Source of the DNA: Limanda limanda
Taxonomy: Eukaryota; Chordata; Actinopteri; Pleuronectiformes; Pleuronectidae
Length of the DNA stretch: 64,000 nucleotides
Assembly (NCBI RefSeq): GCF_963576545.1
Contig: NC_083658.1
Coordinates: 11,834,428 to 11,898,427, forward strand
Direction of reading: 5' to 3'
Numbering within the stretch: the first letter of the stretch is position 1; every line of letters begins with the position of its first letter. Under the pieces are notes generated by a model that saw only the letters and a program-made list of their open reading frames with translations, was not told the origin of the DNA and made no database searches. Both the position numbers and the translations under genes were made by a program. Shown here in pieces: positions 34,896-46,902 of the stretch.

Positions 34896-36926
34896 GGTAT
34901 ATAAATCTTTGAAAGTGGTCAACATCACAGAGTCATTCAAACATGCGGTCGCTATAAAAACCTGATGATGATTACAGTCTACATTGCGTAATATCAAATG
35001 CCGCTCTTTTTCACTCTGACCATTTAACCATCCGAGCCATTACCGCCCGAATAGCCATTACCGACTATGGGCTCTATTACGGCACAGATAATTTTCCCGC
35101 CGCAGCCCCTCCATCCCAGCTGTTCATCCCCCTGTATTCCAGTTGGCCCATTTCAACAACAGTCCCATCGCTCATTTCCACCCTCATCAAAAATAGCCAC
35201 TTGTGTGACTCCTTTGACGTGTGGTTTGACGGAGGAGATCATCGGGCAGCCGAGTTATAGTTTCAAAGTCAAACAGGGCTTTTTAATCCTTCTCCATTTG
35301 TTCCAGTGGCAATAACGCAGATTGAGGTCTACCACTATTAACGCTACACTGTTTATAAAGATGGGGTCTGAAGCCAAACTTCCTAGATATTAACACTGAC
35401 TACTTGGGCTAGCAAGCGTCGCTCCGTTACATTTTTCAATGTCCCATCCATTAACATGTAGGAGGCTGGATTTACCACCTATACTGCAGCCACTACATTA
35501 TGGGGAGCAGTCGTGCAATTTCTCCAGATCCGCTCTGTTCTGTGTAAATCAGTTGAAATACCGATGAGAAACAGAAATAAAAAATTTGACAAACAGACAG
35601 GGGCAATAACAATAACCTCCCTGGTAACAAAGCTGCTATAGCCTCATCAACTTTCGATGCGTCATTTGTTTTTTTTTTGAAGCTCAAAGATTGTATTCCA
35701 TCGACTCTAGTTGGCAGCAGCTCTGAACCCGCCAGCTAATAACCGAGTCACCTCGGGGTGCAGGGTGCAAACATGCTCGGGCTTAAAAATAGAAATGAAA
35801 AAAAAAATCAATGGTTAAAAAAAAGAAGATGAAGAAAAAAAAAGAAAAATCACCTCCCAGCCGCTCCATCACAGGAAGTGCAGCCTCAGCAGTCGTCTAT
35901 GCAGAAGCGCTCTGATGCAGAGACCAAAGGAAGCGTGGGGCATAAACAACTGGCCTGGTGTCACAGAGCATCACAAGGGCGTCTTCTGATCTGTCTAATA
36001 TATTAGGTAATTACTGAGATGTGTCACCGCTGTGTGTTTGTGTGTGTGTTGCTGGCGAATGTGGCCGCAAATTAATTCCAAATTTGTCCGACATACACAC
36101 TCACACATTCAGTCCGACCAGTTCTTGAACATTTTTCTCCTCCGACAGCACATTAGACATTTTAAGCACACATTATTTGCAGTAAACGGACGGATAGAGC
36201 AAGTAAAGTCAACGCTTTAGGGTCTTGGACATGACGGAACATGAAGGTTAGGAAACTATGTCTTTTAAAGTAACGTCCCGAAGAAAATAGAATGCAGCTT
36301 TGGAGCTCTTTCCCCCTGTGAATAAATCTTACCTGGAGATGCGGCTCCTCTGCTTTAGTTAGGCATCTCAGCTCCGCACGTAAACATTCTGCCCTCTGGC
36401 TCGCTGCAAATAACTCTCCGCGTTTAATCCCACTGTGTAAAAGTTCACCCACTGTTCCAGATTTTTCAAACTGCAGGTGTTGAGTTTTAGAGCTTCTGCT
36501 TTTTGGAATGGGGTAATGACACCCTCTGGTTGACATCATTTACATCTCCAATTTCTACCTGGCATGTTTAAGATGCTTCCCTAGTGTCCGGCATCTTGGG
36601 CTGAGGATGTGGGAAATGCCACTTTAGAGTTAGGTTTGAGTTTTGAATTCAAAGCAAGAGCCTCGCCCCTGCTTAAAGCTGCTAATCACATCTTTAAACC
36701 CATGCCACCACCCTCCCAGATTTCTTCCACAAGAACATCAAGAATGGCCTTATTAGCTGCCATATTCGCAAAGTTTCCATTTCACAAAATGTTGCCGCAT
36801 CTTGTGAACCCTGGTTTTGTTTAGGGGTTGTCATTATACAAATGAGGGGGGCTGTGATGTCAGATGACGAGGTGTTTCAGGTGTTTCTTTTTAACTTTGC
36901 AGACCTTTCACATTCATACAATCCCT
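34893..36926. other. non-coding DNA
   Basis: A-rich runs at 35791-35851. TATACTGCAGCCA at about 35480 is shared with the repeat near 59394 and may be a scrap of that family. No exon recognised. The 125-codon minus-strand frame at 36162-36539 has no domain. Confidence 0.5.
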
Positions 36927-37188
36927 GGGCGGTTGTGGCTGAGGGGTAGAGTGGTCGTCCTCCAAAATGAAGGTTGGCAGTTCAATCCCCAGTCTGACCC
37001 ATCTGCATGCCGAAGTGTCCTTGGGCAAGATGCTGAACCCTGAATTGCCCCCCATAGAATAACAAAGTGCTGTGAATAGATGCACTGTATGTGTGTGAAT
37101 GGGTGAATGTAAAACTGTACTGTAAAGCGGTTTGAGTGGTCATCAAGACTAGAAAAGCGCTATATAAATACAAAACCATTTACCATTA
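36927..37188 (+). mobile_element. tRNA-derived SINE with L2-like tail
   Basis: The head is tRNA-like and carries both internal RNA polymerase III boxes. The A box starts TGGCTGAGGGGT at 36936, and the B box is GGCAGTTCAATCCCC at 36976-36990. The body (CGAAGTGTCCTTGGGCAAGA, then CTGAACCC and GTGTGAATGGGTGAATGT) and the 3' part (GAGTGGTCATCAAGACTAGA, then AAGCGCTATATAAATAC and CCATTTACCATT) match a SINE family common in percomorph fish. Its 3' end resembles that of L2 LINEs, whose enzymes mobilise it. It is not a functional tRNA: the clover-leaf arms do not pair well and the transcript would run into the SINE body. Target duplications are not evident. Confidence 0.85.
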
Positions 37189-37983
37189 ATATCAAACAAT
37201 AGAGGAAAGTAAAACGAAAAAAATAAACAAGAATAGTCAAAGAGCTCCATGTTTTTTCTTTTTAATTGTGTTGCCATTGCCATTTCGAAAAGGTCTGTAT
37301 GGACTTGCTGTCATTTGCATTTTTTCCAGATCATTATCTCCCAATCAGAACCTTACTGATAATTCTATTTTTGCCTTCGTGAATGGGAAATCTGCACAAC
37401 GACTAACCCCCCCCAACCCCCCGCAAGCTTCTCACCATTTAATCATTATACAGTGTTCAAAAGCTGGTGTCATAAACGAGAACCACTGCTGGTTGTCATC
37501 GGAAAAAAGATGATGAGAGGACAAAGATAGCAGCTTCACACGTCAGACGCCGTCTCCATGACAGTGTGATGGGATGCACATCATCTTTTCAGCTCTCCCC
37601 CCTCACCCCTAAAAAGACAAAACAAAAACAAATCAACCTTACCTGAATCCTCATCATCCCCATCCTCCGAGGGCACGAAAAGCAATTACACAGAACGTGT
37701 GAAAATGCATTTGATCGTTTTGATTGCAGTCACTGTCTCCGCAGATAAATGTGGTGGGTCTCGTATATTATCGAAACTGAAATACACACTTCCACCCTTT
37801 GGCTTATTGTCATGAAGCCTGTGAACGGGAATTGTCGCCATTTTTAAATCCCTTTCGGTATTATGGGTAAAATATCAAAGCATAAAAAGCTGCTTTTTTT
37901 CAATTTTCTTGAGGAAAGTCAGCTGAGGACATTTATTCAGCTGACAGTTATCTCATGTTGATTTTTGGGGTTGGAATTCGCCT
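37189..37983. other. non-coding DNA
   Basis: Nothing recognised apart from A-rich and C-rich runs (37408-37424). Confidence 0.5.
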
Positions 37984-37989
37984 GTCATT

Positions 37990-38447
37990 TGCTGCTGCTT
38001 TCCACTGCTGTTTGGTTGGTAATTGTGATTGAAATCTGGAAATACAAGAAGCTGGAAACACCAAAGTTATCTACGTGTATTTAATAAGGGGCTTTCTGCA
38101 GAAAGGATCAACACAGGAAAACCACAAGGATCTCAGAGTGAAGATGAAGAACAGTCAAATACAAGGACCTTATAAAGGAGGACAAGGCTTTTTGCCTGAG
38201 CCATTTCAGACTGGTTCTGTAGGCGTAGTTTAAGACTGGAACTGAAGCACGGGAATAAAATATTTGCATACATTTCCATTGGGTTCTTTGGACAGTCAAT
38301 AAGTAATGGAAAGGTCAAACAGGTATATCGAAAAGTCATACAGGTTTCAGGTCATAAACATTTCAGGTCAAGGAGTCTTAGACAGATATGCAAAAAGTTA
38401 CTCTTTAACTATACAATAGGTTTCAAGCACACTTATTTTCTACTACA
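37990..38447 (-). mobile_element. solo LTR, 458 bp, complete, minus strand
   Basis: On the minus strand the block begins TGTAGTAGAAAAT and ends GCAGCAGCA, the TG...CA termini of retroviral-type LTRs. Direct 6-bp duplications GTCATT flank it exactly (37984-37989 and 38448-38453). Inside, in LTR orientation, are a TATAAG-type box (around 38170) and an ATTAAA polyadenylation signal (plus-strand 38080-38085). A 14-base palindrome CTTTCTGCAGAAAG follows the TATA region. No internal gag/pol/env sequence lies on either side, so it is the product of recombination between two LTRs. A second, interrupted copy is at 46689-48222 in the opposite orientation. The three frames around 38108-38339 are not genes. 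Confidence 0.88.
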
Positions 38448-38617
38448 GTCATTTTTCCAATACATGATCCTGTAAGAAAAATAAATAGCACGGGTGTATC
38501 GTTTAATAACCTGTAAGTTGTGTCTTATGTCTACCCTTGCAAGTTTCCCCGACTTTTGCAAAGTCTTTGTAGTGGATGTGTGCAACATGAAGTTAAAAGC
38601 AGTGACAGTTATAATAA

Positions 38618-38817
38618 CCGTGTCCCAATTCCGGGAGCTGCATCCTTCGGAGGCTGCGTTTGAAGACAGATGGCGTCACAGCGGTGAAAGAAGGCTGCCC
38701 CACTTCAAGGCACTCCTTCGAACGCCACCGAGGAAGCCGTCCTTCCCTTTCCAGAGCAAGGATCCAATGTTCAGCCCGAGCCCTCAGAAGGATGCAAACC
38801 CTTGAATTGGGACACGG
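38618..38817. mobile_element. 200-bp MITE, GTGTCCCAATTC ends (copy 1)
   Basis: CCGTGTCCCAATTC at 38618-38631 and GAATTGGGACACGG at 38804-38817 are perfect 14-base inverted repeats. The interior starts with GGAGCTGCATCCTTCGGAGG. No target duplication is clear. The 103- and 70-codon frames covering it are translated MITE. hAT-like origin is possible, class not proven. Confidence 0.75.
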
Positions 38818-39360
38818 ATATTTAAACTGTCACTGCTCCAACTATTACAAATCAACAACAAATATTTTGTGACTGTGCAACAATGCTGCATTTCTGTCCC
38901 CTTCCAGCTAAGTAAATCCTCTGAAATGACTAAACTACATGTCTTTCGGGGTCTTTTTAAATTCTGTGGCTCATTTAAGGTTGTAATTTTCCATCAGTCA
39001 TAGATGACTCACTGTTGATCTTTTTAATGTTATACTTCTCACAAAATGTAGATCTATAGAATACCACTGTAAGGGTAATATGTTCAATATACCTAATCGA
39101 TATCAATATAGCTTTAATGATTTTTAGCCTACTGTTATAATCAATTTTGTATTTTTAGATCATCAATTGAATATTACAAATTTAACTTTCATTTTTTTCA
39201 TTATGATGAATCTGATTTGTGGTTGATATGGAAACTAGCAGTTTCCATAGCAACCAGTATTTTACTGATTTAATTTGTGTCCATCCCAGTTTTAGCTAAA
39301 ATACATTGTTCGGATCAACTTGACTGGTTTTATCTGGGTAACGAAGCTAGCTCGACTTTG

Positions 39361-39720
39361 CTTTGCCCCAATTCAGGGGCCCCATCCTTTCAGAGACTGG
39401 GTTTGAAGATTGATCGTGTCATGGCCGTCCTGTTCTTGCGGGTTCCTCCAAAGGCGGCCGACAACGAGACCAATGATACTCAGACTTTGAAAAGTAAGTA
39501 TCCGACTTGAACTCCACAAATGGCTCACGTGTTCAACGAGCAAAAGGGTATCAAAATGTTATTGTCATGCCAAGGTGCAGCTCAGTTGCTAGGCGACGGC
39601 AGTAAGGGCGGGGCACTTTGCTAAAGTAAATCACCAGACTGTCCCATTTTGGCTTTTGCAGTGTACACGGCTTACAAAGCCTGCCTCCTTCACATGCAGC
39701 GCCTCCGAATTGGGACACAG
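39361..39720. mobile_element. 360-bp MITE of the same family (copy 2)
   Basis: The right end GAATTGGGACACAG (39707-39720) is nearly identical to copy 1. The left end CTTTGCCCCAATTC (39361-39374) matches it at 12 of 14 positions. Flanking octamers CGACTTTG (39353-39360) and CTATTTTG (39721-39728) agree at 6 of 8 positions, which could be a worn 8-bp hAT target duplication. The interior differs from copy 1, with a CGG-rich core at 39455-39470. Confidence 0.6.
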
Positions 39721-39729
39721 CTATTTTGC

Positions 39730-42700
39730 ATGTTCATTATTTCCATTAAAGTTGGTTGCCATGGCAAATAATGTGACTCCATGCGGTAAATACTGCTTCA
39801 CTCTCATGTGACGGGGACAGACACCTTATTTATGACACAAAACTCTCATGTTGTTATTTCCTCCAGCAGGTTCCCACGTTTGTTGCATCTTCGGTCACTT
39901 GCTCCCCTGACTCGATATTCACAGGGCGACTTTGCAAATGCTCATATCTATTTAAAAAGCACTCAAACATGCTCAAAACAAATAGTTTGTTTATTCACTC
40001 ACTCATTGTTACAGTGTGTTTCCGATTCTGCAGCCTCAATACTTTCTTCCCCCCATCATGGAGGGGACTTGATAATTTAACAGCATGTGTTGGTTACAGA
40101 GAAATTGGAAAAATAGCATTTTCTTGAGATCTGCCACACAGCACCATTATCAATGCATATAAATGCAAGATTCAGAGCTTTTTCCCGATTGTAAAACACT
40201 GTAACGGGATTTGACTGTTGAATACACACAGCTTAGTGAAATGATCTCCAATTCTACGTTGTATATGTTGTCAGAAACACATAAGAAGCTTTTCAGGCCA
40301 TTCAAAATCATAGTTCATTTTGGAATTGGAGTTTTGCATGAACAACTCAGACACTCAGCCACTTTCTATAATTTGCTTATAACCGTAGCCTTGCACGTAA
40401 AAAAAAAAAAAGAATCTGCTTTCGGAATCTAATCACTGTTTAATATTTCAAATTGCATCTGTCAGGGAACAGTACATCATTATAACTGTTTTTGTGGCTG
40501 AAAGCGCCGTAAAAAAGGCAACGCCGCACTCCCTACCGGAGGGGATGTCGGAAACCTCATAAATAACACTCATCCTGTGATAGGAGCAATTTCAGTTTTA
40601 ACTCTCCCCGGGATTTGAGGAATTTGAGACGCTTGATATAAACGCGGCTCCGTATCAAATGTTTACAAAATCTCATAAATTTTGCAAAGCGACGTGGTGC
40701 CATTCTGCGGAGATCCTGGTGAAAAACACGTGTTTTTTCTAAGTTTTAAACACAGAATCATGAGGCTGATTAAATAGCATAGGCGTTATTTTTAATAATA
40801 AAAAGCTGAGGCATCTTATTTGCAACTGCCATAAACAACAGATGGTGCCACGTCTCACACAGACATACACCTGGAGACGGGTTCAAATATTAAAATTTCC
40901 TGTCTGAGCAGCTCCGCAGTAGAAACATCACCGCTCTCTCTCTCTCGCGCTTTCTCCGTTGTCATCCTTTGTTTTTTATGGGTCCAACGGCAGTTTTGCT
41001 TTGGTCAGGTCATAACAAACCGGGCGGCAGAGAGAATACATCTGCCTGACGTTTGGAGAAGTGGGGTTGGCCGTGAAACATTGAGTCAGCTAAAAGGTTT
41101 GAGCGCCGTCAGCACCCCGCGGTGCCTCTGCAGTTTAATACGGAGAGTCGAGACAGAGTCGACAGGGAGGGCTGCGGCAGCAACCTCGCAACAACACACA
41201 CTTAGTGTCTGTCACACGTGTGTAAACACGTCTGGGACCACTGCACCGTTCACGGCCACTGTTTGTAGCACTGTAACGTGTCGCTCTGGGAACTCTCCTC
41301 TTCGGTTTGCTTGAAGATAATTTTTGAGTTATTTTTTTACCCTAACTGTTATGTAGTTTGCACAAGTCTAATTGAGAAGCTGCTGCTCTTGTTAAATTGA
41401 AATCCCACCGGTCCTAATTCTACATAAAGCACGTGGAACCTGTTTTGAGATTTAATTTCTGGGCTCATCACGTAAACCTCCAGTGATGAAATGCATCGCA
41501 ACACTACACCTTGCCGAAGACACCTTCCAGCACAGGTGCTCACACACAAAAGGCGATATCCCAGTTTTCCTGCCAGTGGCGCCGTGTAAGTAACAGGGCA
41601 CAGGCTGCCCGCGTAACCCCCCCCCCCCCTGTATTGTGTTGAGTTATGTGCTTACTCATCTATCGTATCTTCAGCGGAGCTTGCGTTTTATGTTCGGCGA
41701 GAAATACGAGGAGGAGTTCAATTGACTCAACCAGCTGCTACGGGCTATTGTCCTGGAGTCACAATGGCAGGAGTTGAATCGCAGTTCATTTGGTTAATTT
41801 GATGCTGTTTGCGACTCTTTTTGTCTCTCGCCGCCGTAATGTGTACTCACATCTGTGCAAACGGGGCATAGAGAAATCCTCCACTCGAGGCACTGGTTTA
41901 TCAGCTTTTCACGTCTGTGGCTCTGATTGCTAATGGATCCTCTCGAGGTCTGGCAACTATCAAACAGGCTCGGATTTGGGTGACTAGTATTAATGAATTG
42001 TTGCAAATTCCTTCTCATATCCAGTCTCAGTCACGCCAAACTGCGAAAGACTACCGATTAGTGGCGATGGTTCCCGTAACAAATCGCTAAAGCCAGTTTC
42101 AACTTCTACAATTAAGCTCATTGTTCCATTAAAACCGAAAACCTGCGTCTGAACATCGGCTCTTTAGTGTCTTCAGTGTCCTGAAGAGGTGCTCCACATT
42201 TTAAACGTTTGTCTCATTGAACAATGAGAGGTCTTCATTATGTGTCTACTCAAGAAAAGATATGCAACACTCCAGCAGCATGTGTTCTCTTACTGTGAAC
42301 TTGGAGTGCATGGGCAATACAGGTCTAAGGGCCAATTCATAAACACTCTCGGGAGGAGACACTGCGGAATGCTCCATCTAAAAGGGGGTATTACAGTGGC
42401 CTTTTTTTAAAGGTTGCTGAATTAACGCCAGGCGTGACGGAACGTAGATACACTAGGCCAAAGGGGCAGGTTTATTTTGGCTGTCAAGATTCACAAGCAG
42501 GGCTTTGTGAAAGGTTAACTCGAGGAAACTGTTGAATATTGGCTGCCTCCAAAGGAAGAGGATTGGAGACACATGGACGGAGACAATGATTCTTGAGATC
42601 ATGGTCGTAAATCTTGCGTTTTTTGGGACAAGGACCAGCGTACTGTGAGCTGGTCACAAGCAAGGCGAGATGGAAGGTCAGCTCCACTCGTGTGATGCAG

Positions 42701-44460
42701 AGAAAATGGAAATGCAGGAAACAACGCATTGGCTGTAAACTGGGGGACCGACTCACATGTGAAAAATTAACCCGATTGGGTTACGACTTCCGGAGCCAAG
42801 ACCGAAAAACGTATTCCATCTTTTGATGTTTTTCCCCTCCTGCAGTTCAATGCTTTTGGTCAGGAACAAACGGAATCCATTATTGCCTTTTTAGTTCAGG
42901 TCCATTTAAGGTTCGCACAGTGTTACTTCAAACCGACCAAGAGTTGTAAAAATAACTCACATATCTGACAGGAAACCCTTCACCGCTCCGATGTCCTTTG
43001 GCAAAAGTCAAATCAGAGTTTATTCCAGCGACTGACATCAAGTCACACGGCCCTTAACTGGAAGGTTTTGTTTATTGCCACTAATGGTAACTGCGTTACA
43101 AAGGTAACATAAAGAAATACCTGTATATTAGAAACATCATCTGAAGTTAGTGAGTTGTGTGGTTCAATGTGGGTGAAAGATCAGGTTTGGTTTGTTACTC
43201 TAAGAGAGAGTGAGCCGGCCGTTAGGTATCAAAGTCCTTTTTAAAGATGTGAGGACCCAGGAGCTTTTCACAGGCTTTATTGTAGTGTCCCTGTTCTATC
43301 TTTGGACTGGTACACACCTTAGAGGTCCATCGAGGCGGCTGTTGTACCCTCCAAACTTGATTGTCTTTGATTCGTCTTCGTCAGCAAGTGCAGCGCTGGA
43401 GACATAAAATATATCAAAAACCACACACTGGGCTTTTCTTAGACCCCGAAATTCAATATCTTCTCGAGCGTTAAGCCAATTCCAAGTGACAGATTTCTGC
43501 CAAGTGGAAATCTGCTCAGGCTGGCACTAATGCTGCCCAATTAGGAAAACTGAAGAAGGCAGGCTTAATCTGGAATGAATAAACTCCATTCTAGTTTATC
43601 TGCAGGGTGACGGGAAACCTGTGTTTCCTCAAGCGCCATATCCATTGATAACCAGACTGTTAAAACCTTTAGGAGTTCTTAGCTTTCTTCCATTATCGCA
43701 TGGATTTGTGTGTTTAAAAATAAACACGTAAAAAAAATCGAGTTTCCTATCAGGCCCAGGGTGAATTCACATTTAATGGCTCAGCTTCTATAATAAGCTA
43801 CGTCTGAACACATGGTCTGAGGGAGCAGTGGCAGTGAGGGACCTTGTGTCCACTTAATGCCTCTCACATAGCGCAGTATATATTAAAATCATAAAAACAT
43901 CACACTAAACATAAAAAAAATCCCTGTAAAACATGATAGAAAGCAGGATTATTCATTAATCCATATTATAAAAGCAGGTTCATTAAGTACAGTTGGTAGC
44001 TTTCCCTTCTTATTAGGGTTAAAAAGGTGATTTGTCATTTGTAGTAATGTAAATCCCATTTTTAAACCAATGATATAAGTGATCTCAAAAAAAATACAAG
44101 ATATGTTTTGCAAAATGGACATGGGAGCCAAACGTTTATTCGGAATAAATGTCTCCAAAATGGTCTTAATCTGAAAATGTGAACACAGTATTATGATGTG
44201 AAGTCGTCCCAAATAGAGTCGTACTTTATTTTGTTGAGCATGATTTCACGGAGTGGGAAAAACGAGGGTGGAAATCAGTGGAATAAACCTTTTTCACATC
44301 CTCCATTACAGGCATTGTGCGGTTGGACTTGTGACAAGCACACAGCACAACACTTTTCCCTGCACCCTTTTTCCTTTTTGGTAATATCGGACTGAATTGA
44401 ATGTTCTGCCTTGCCAGTTCACGCTCTCACACCACTAAATATGATTTGCATTCTCATTTC
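39730..44460. other. non-coding DNA
   Basis: No exon or repeat family recognised over 4.7 kb. Low-complexity patches: A run at about 40400, CT repeat at about 40935-40947, C run at about 41618-41630. The smooth absence of transposon remains is notable beside the 24-39 kb cluster. Confidence 0.5.
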
Positions 44461-44464
44461 ACAG

Positions 44465-44563
44465 ACGAAACCGCGGCTCATGAGGAGAACAGACACGGAC
44501 GGCGGCGGTTTGGAAGGTTCTCGTAGACTGGAGAGGTGTCACGGTGGCTTTGCTCCATGCACT
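44465..44563 (+). other. candidate 99-bp exon with splice signals
   Basis: A pyrimidine-rich tract ending TCTCATTTCACAG (44452-44464) is a good acceptor. GTAAGTCC at 44564-44571 is a strong donor. The 99 bases between them (33 codons) are open in the frame reading TKPRLMRRTDTDGGGLEGSR and are CpG-richer than the flanks. I do not recognise the peptide. Options are a coding exon of a multi-exon gene spanning the window, a non-coding RNA exon, or chance. Splice-like pairs arise by chance in 64 kb, so confidence is low. Confidence 0.25.
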
Positions 44564-44574
44564 GTAAGTCCTCG

Positions 44575-46688
44575 TTATTACACAGCCAGTGTTATTGGTA
44601 TCTGTCACTCGCGTATACAGAAAATCCCAGAAAGTTCTGATGAAGCTCAAGGAATCCAGGTGCACAGCTGAATCACCTCACACCAGCCCCCGACAATGAC
44701 ACACGAATATTCCCCTGGGAGTGATCGGCTTAGCGTTGGGCAGCCGTGTTCGGATTGCGGGATTGACTTGCTCAGTCGAGAGGGAAATAGACATGTTTGA
44801 CTCTCGTGCTGAATAAGTCGTGATGGCGTCTGAATCCGAAGCGGCGTGAGCGCGAGGGATCATGTTAAAACGCCAAACACTCACAGGATAAGACACCTGA
44901 CTGCGAGTTAATAAAAACACTGGTACACCAAAGGCCAACAGCGTTATTCCCCCGAACAAAATCTTATGTTCTCTTTTTTTACGAAAGGATACGACGATTA
45001 CAAAACCATGTCGATTGGACAAATCAGCAGAAAGAATATTGACTTTCACTTTAAAAGGACATGTTTTCTGGAGGTTGCTGTGTGGCGATAACTTCGGGGG
45101 AGATTCACAAGCGCAAATGGCTCTTGTTCTGTTTTGTGGGCACAGATGTAAAGTCTTCCTTGTGTTGATGCTGTTTGTCTGAATGGAGATTTCAACAGAC
45201 CACGACCAATGGAGCAATCAGTGCATCGAGATACAACACATCGGCCGAACCAATGTGGCTGACCTGTGTTTGGAGTGTTTCCACCTGATGCAGCTTTACA
45301 TTCCACTGCGTTTCAGAGGAAGAGGTGTTACTTATTACTCATCATTATTCAACAGACAGCTACATTGTATTGATTATCATTAGGATTAGCACACACTACA
45401 AATATTGATCAAGTAAAAATCCTGTAAAATTATACATTAGACATAGGGACCATTTTTCTCTAGAATGAGACTTTGACTGTTACTCAACGCTTTTGTATTT
45501 TCATGTAAAAAAGATGGCATTAAATTACGTGGTTTTGATTGTCAAGTTTCTTAGTAATGCATTACTGCAAAAGGTCTGAGACTTGATCTGATCCCTGTGG
45601 TCTGATTTCAGTGGGTTCAGGTCCAGTCTTTGATAGATGGCATTGATAGATTCTTACCGTGATTAGTTTTTTCTGTATATGAGCATCGATACTATAGACG
45701 GATGTGCCCGTGGTATATTAAACAGGGTGTATTAATCGCGGCGAAAGGTCCTTCATTTTCTGTTTTCCCATGCGTTTCTCATTATTCCATCGCTGCTGAG
45801 AAATGTCGGCACAGCCATGATGCAATTGCAAAAATAGACTGCGAGCAAGGCAGAGAGGAGAGAGGGAAAGAGAGAGAGAGAGAGAAAAACAAGCAGGAAA
45901 AACTGGGGGAAAGAGAGGTGGAGAGAAATGCAAGTTGTGGGGGAGAAGGCTAAGAACAGCATGTGTTCTATCTCCCCAGCTGATTTGTGGGGAGAACTAC
46001 ATGGGAAGCCGCTGCTAAGCTCCCTGAGAATGCCACCATCACCCACCAGGGAGGCAGAGTAATTACACAGAGCTGGTGTCCCCATTCGCCTACATTAATA
46101 AGCCTAAAAGCCCTGCAGCTCAGGCATTAGATAATGAAGATTCACTGAGTGTGCCTAGAGCTAGTTAGCTTTTGTCACTTACACTGCATGTCGGTGGCTT
46201 GAACTGCACCTTTCCCAAAAGCTTCCTCGCCTTTTGCCGATATATGAGACGTATAGGTCAACGTACGTTTCAAGTTGCCTTCCGAGTGCGGAAATGCGGC
46301 TGCAGCCAAAACACTTGTCCCGTGTGTGTGCAGCAGTGTGAAGATTCACCAGCTCCATCTGGTCGTGTCAGGAGAGCACCTGGAAGTTATAAAGCAGTCA
46401 GCGTGTAGAACGATCCCTGCTTTGTATGCGAACACTCGCGTCTGTATCTGTACATATATTTCTGTCATCGCGGTTCTCGGGGAGGACGCTTTGCTTGTCC
46501 TTGCGTCTACAAGGGAGATGATCTGCGGTAATTAATATGGAGTAATTAGATCCCATCTGTACGGATTGTAATACAGATGGGAAATGGAGTATTGTTTGAC
46601 ATTGCCGATTTAGCAATGTTCACAAGTTCAACTACCGGGTCAGGCGCTGGCCTGTCACCATAACTCGCAAAGCATCTTTCATAGCACT
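44575..46688. other. non-coding DNA, contains a 179-codon unassigned frame
   Basis: The minus-strand frame 44678-45217 is the longest outside the transposons. It has one hydrophobic stretch (ILFGGITLLAFGVPVFLL) and no recognisable domain. One frame of this size per 64 kb is roughly what chance allows. A GA-rich patch at 45845-45885 gives the Arg/Glu-rich frame there. I do not call a gene. Confidence 0.45.
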
Positions 46689-46902
46689 TGTAGTAGAAAA
46701 TTAACTAAGCATGGTTGACAAACTATTTTGTATTTGGATAGTAAGTGTTTGAAGCCTTGTCAAGAGACTTTTATGACTTGTATTTACATACAACAAATGT
46801 TTGATGACTTGAGTGTATGTCTTCTTATCACCTTAGAAAACACATGTGAATCAGCTGTTGTGTTTAAGTTTCCACTTCTTCCCCCACCTATGGAACCTGT
46901 CT

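Noticed and set aside
36927..37000. possible tRNA gene
   Set aside because: The A and B boxes are good, but the clover-leaf is poor and the sequence continues into a SINE body with an L2-like tail. It is a SINE head, not a tRNA gene.
44678..45217. 179-codon minus-strand open frame with a hydrophobic segment
   Set aside because: Longest frame outside the transposons, but about one such frame is expected by chance in six frames of 64 kb. There is no domain, no splice context, and other frames cover the same bases.
38447..46689. idea that the two LTRs bound one provirus
   Set aside because: The copies are in opposite orientation, and the copy at 38 kb has its own target duplication. No gag, pol or env sequence lies between them.
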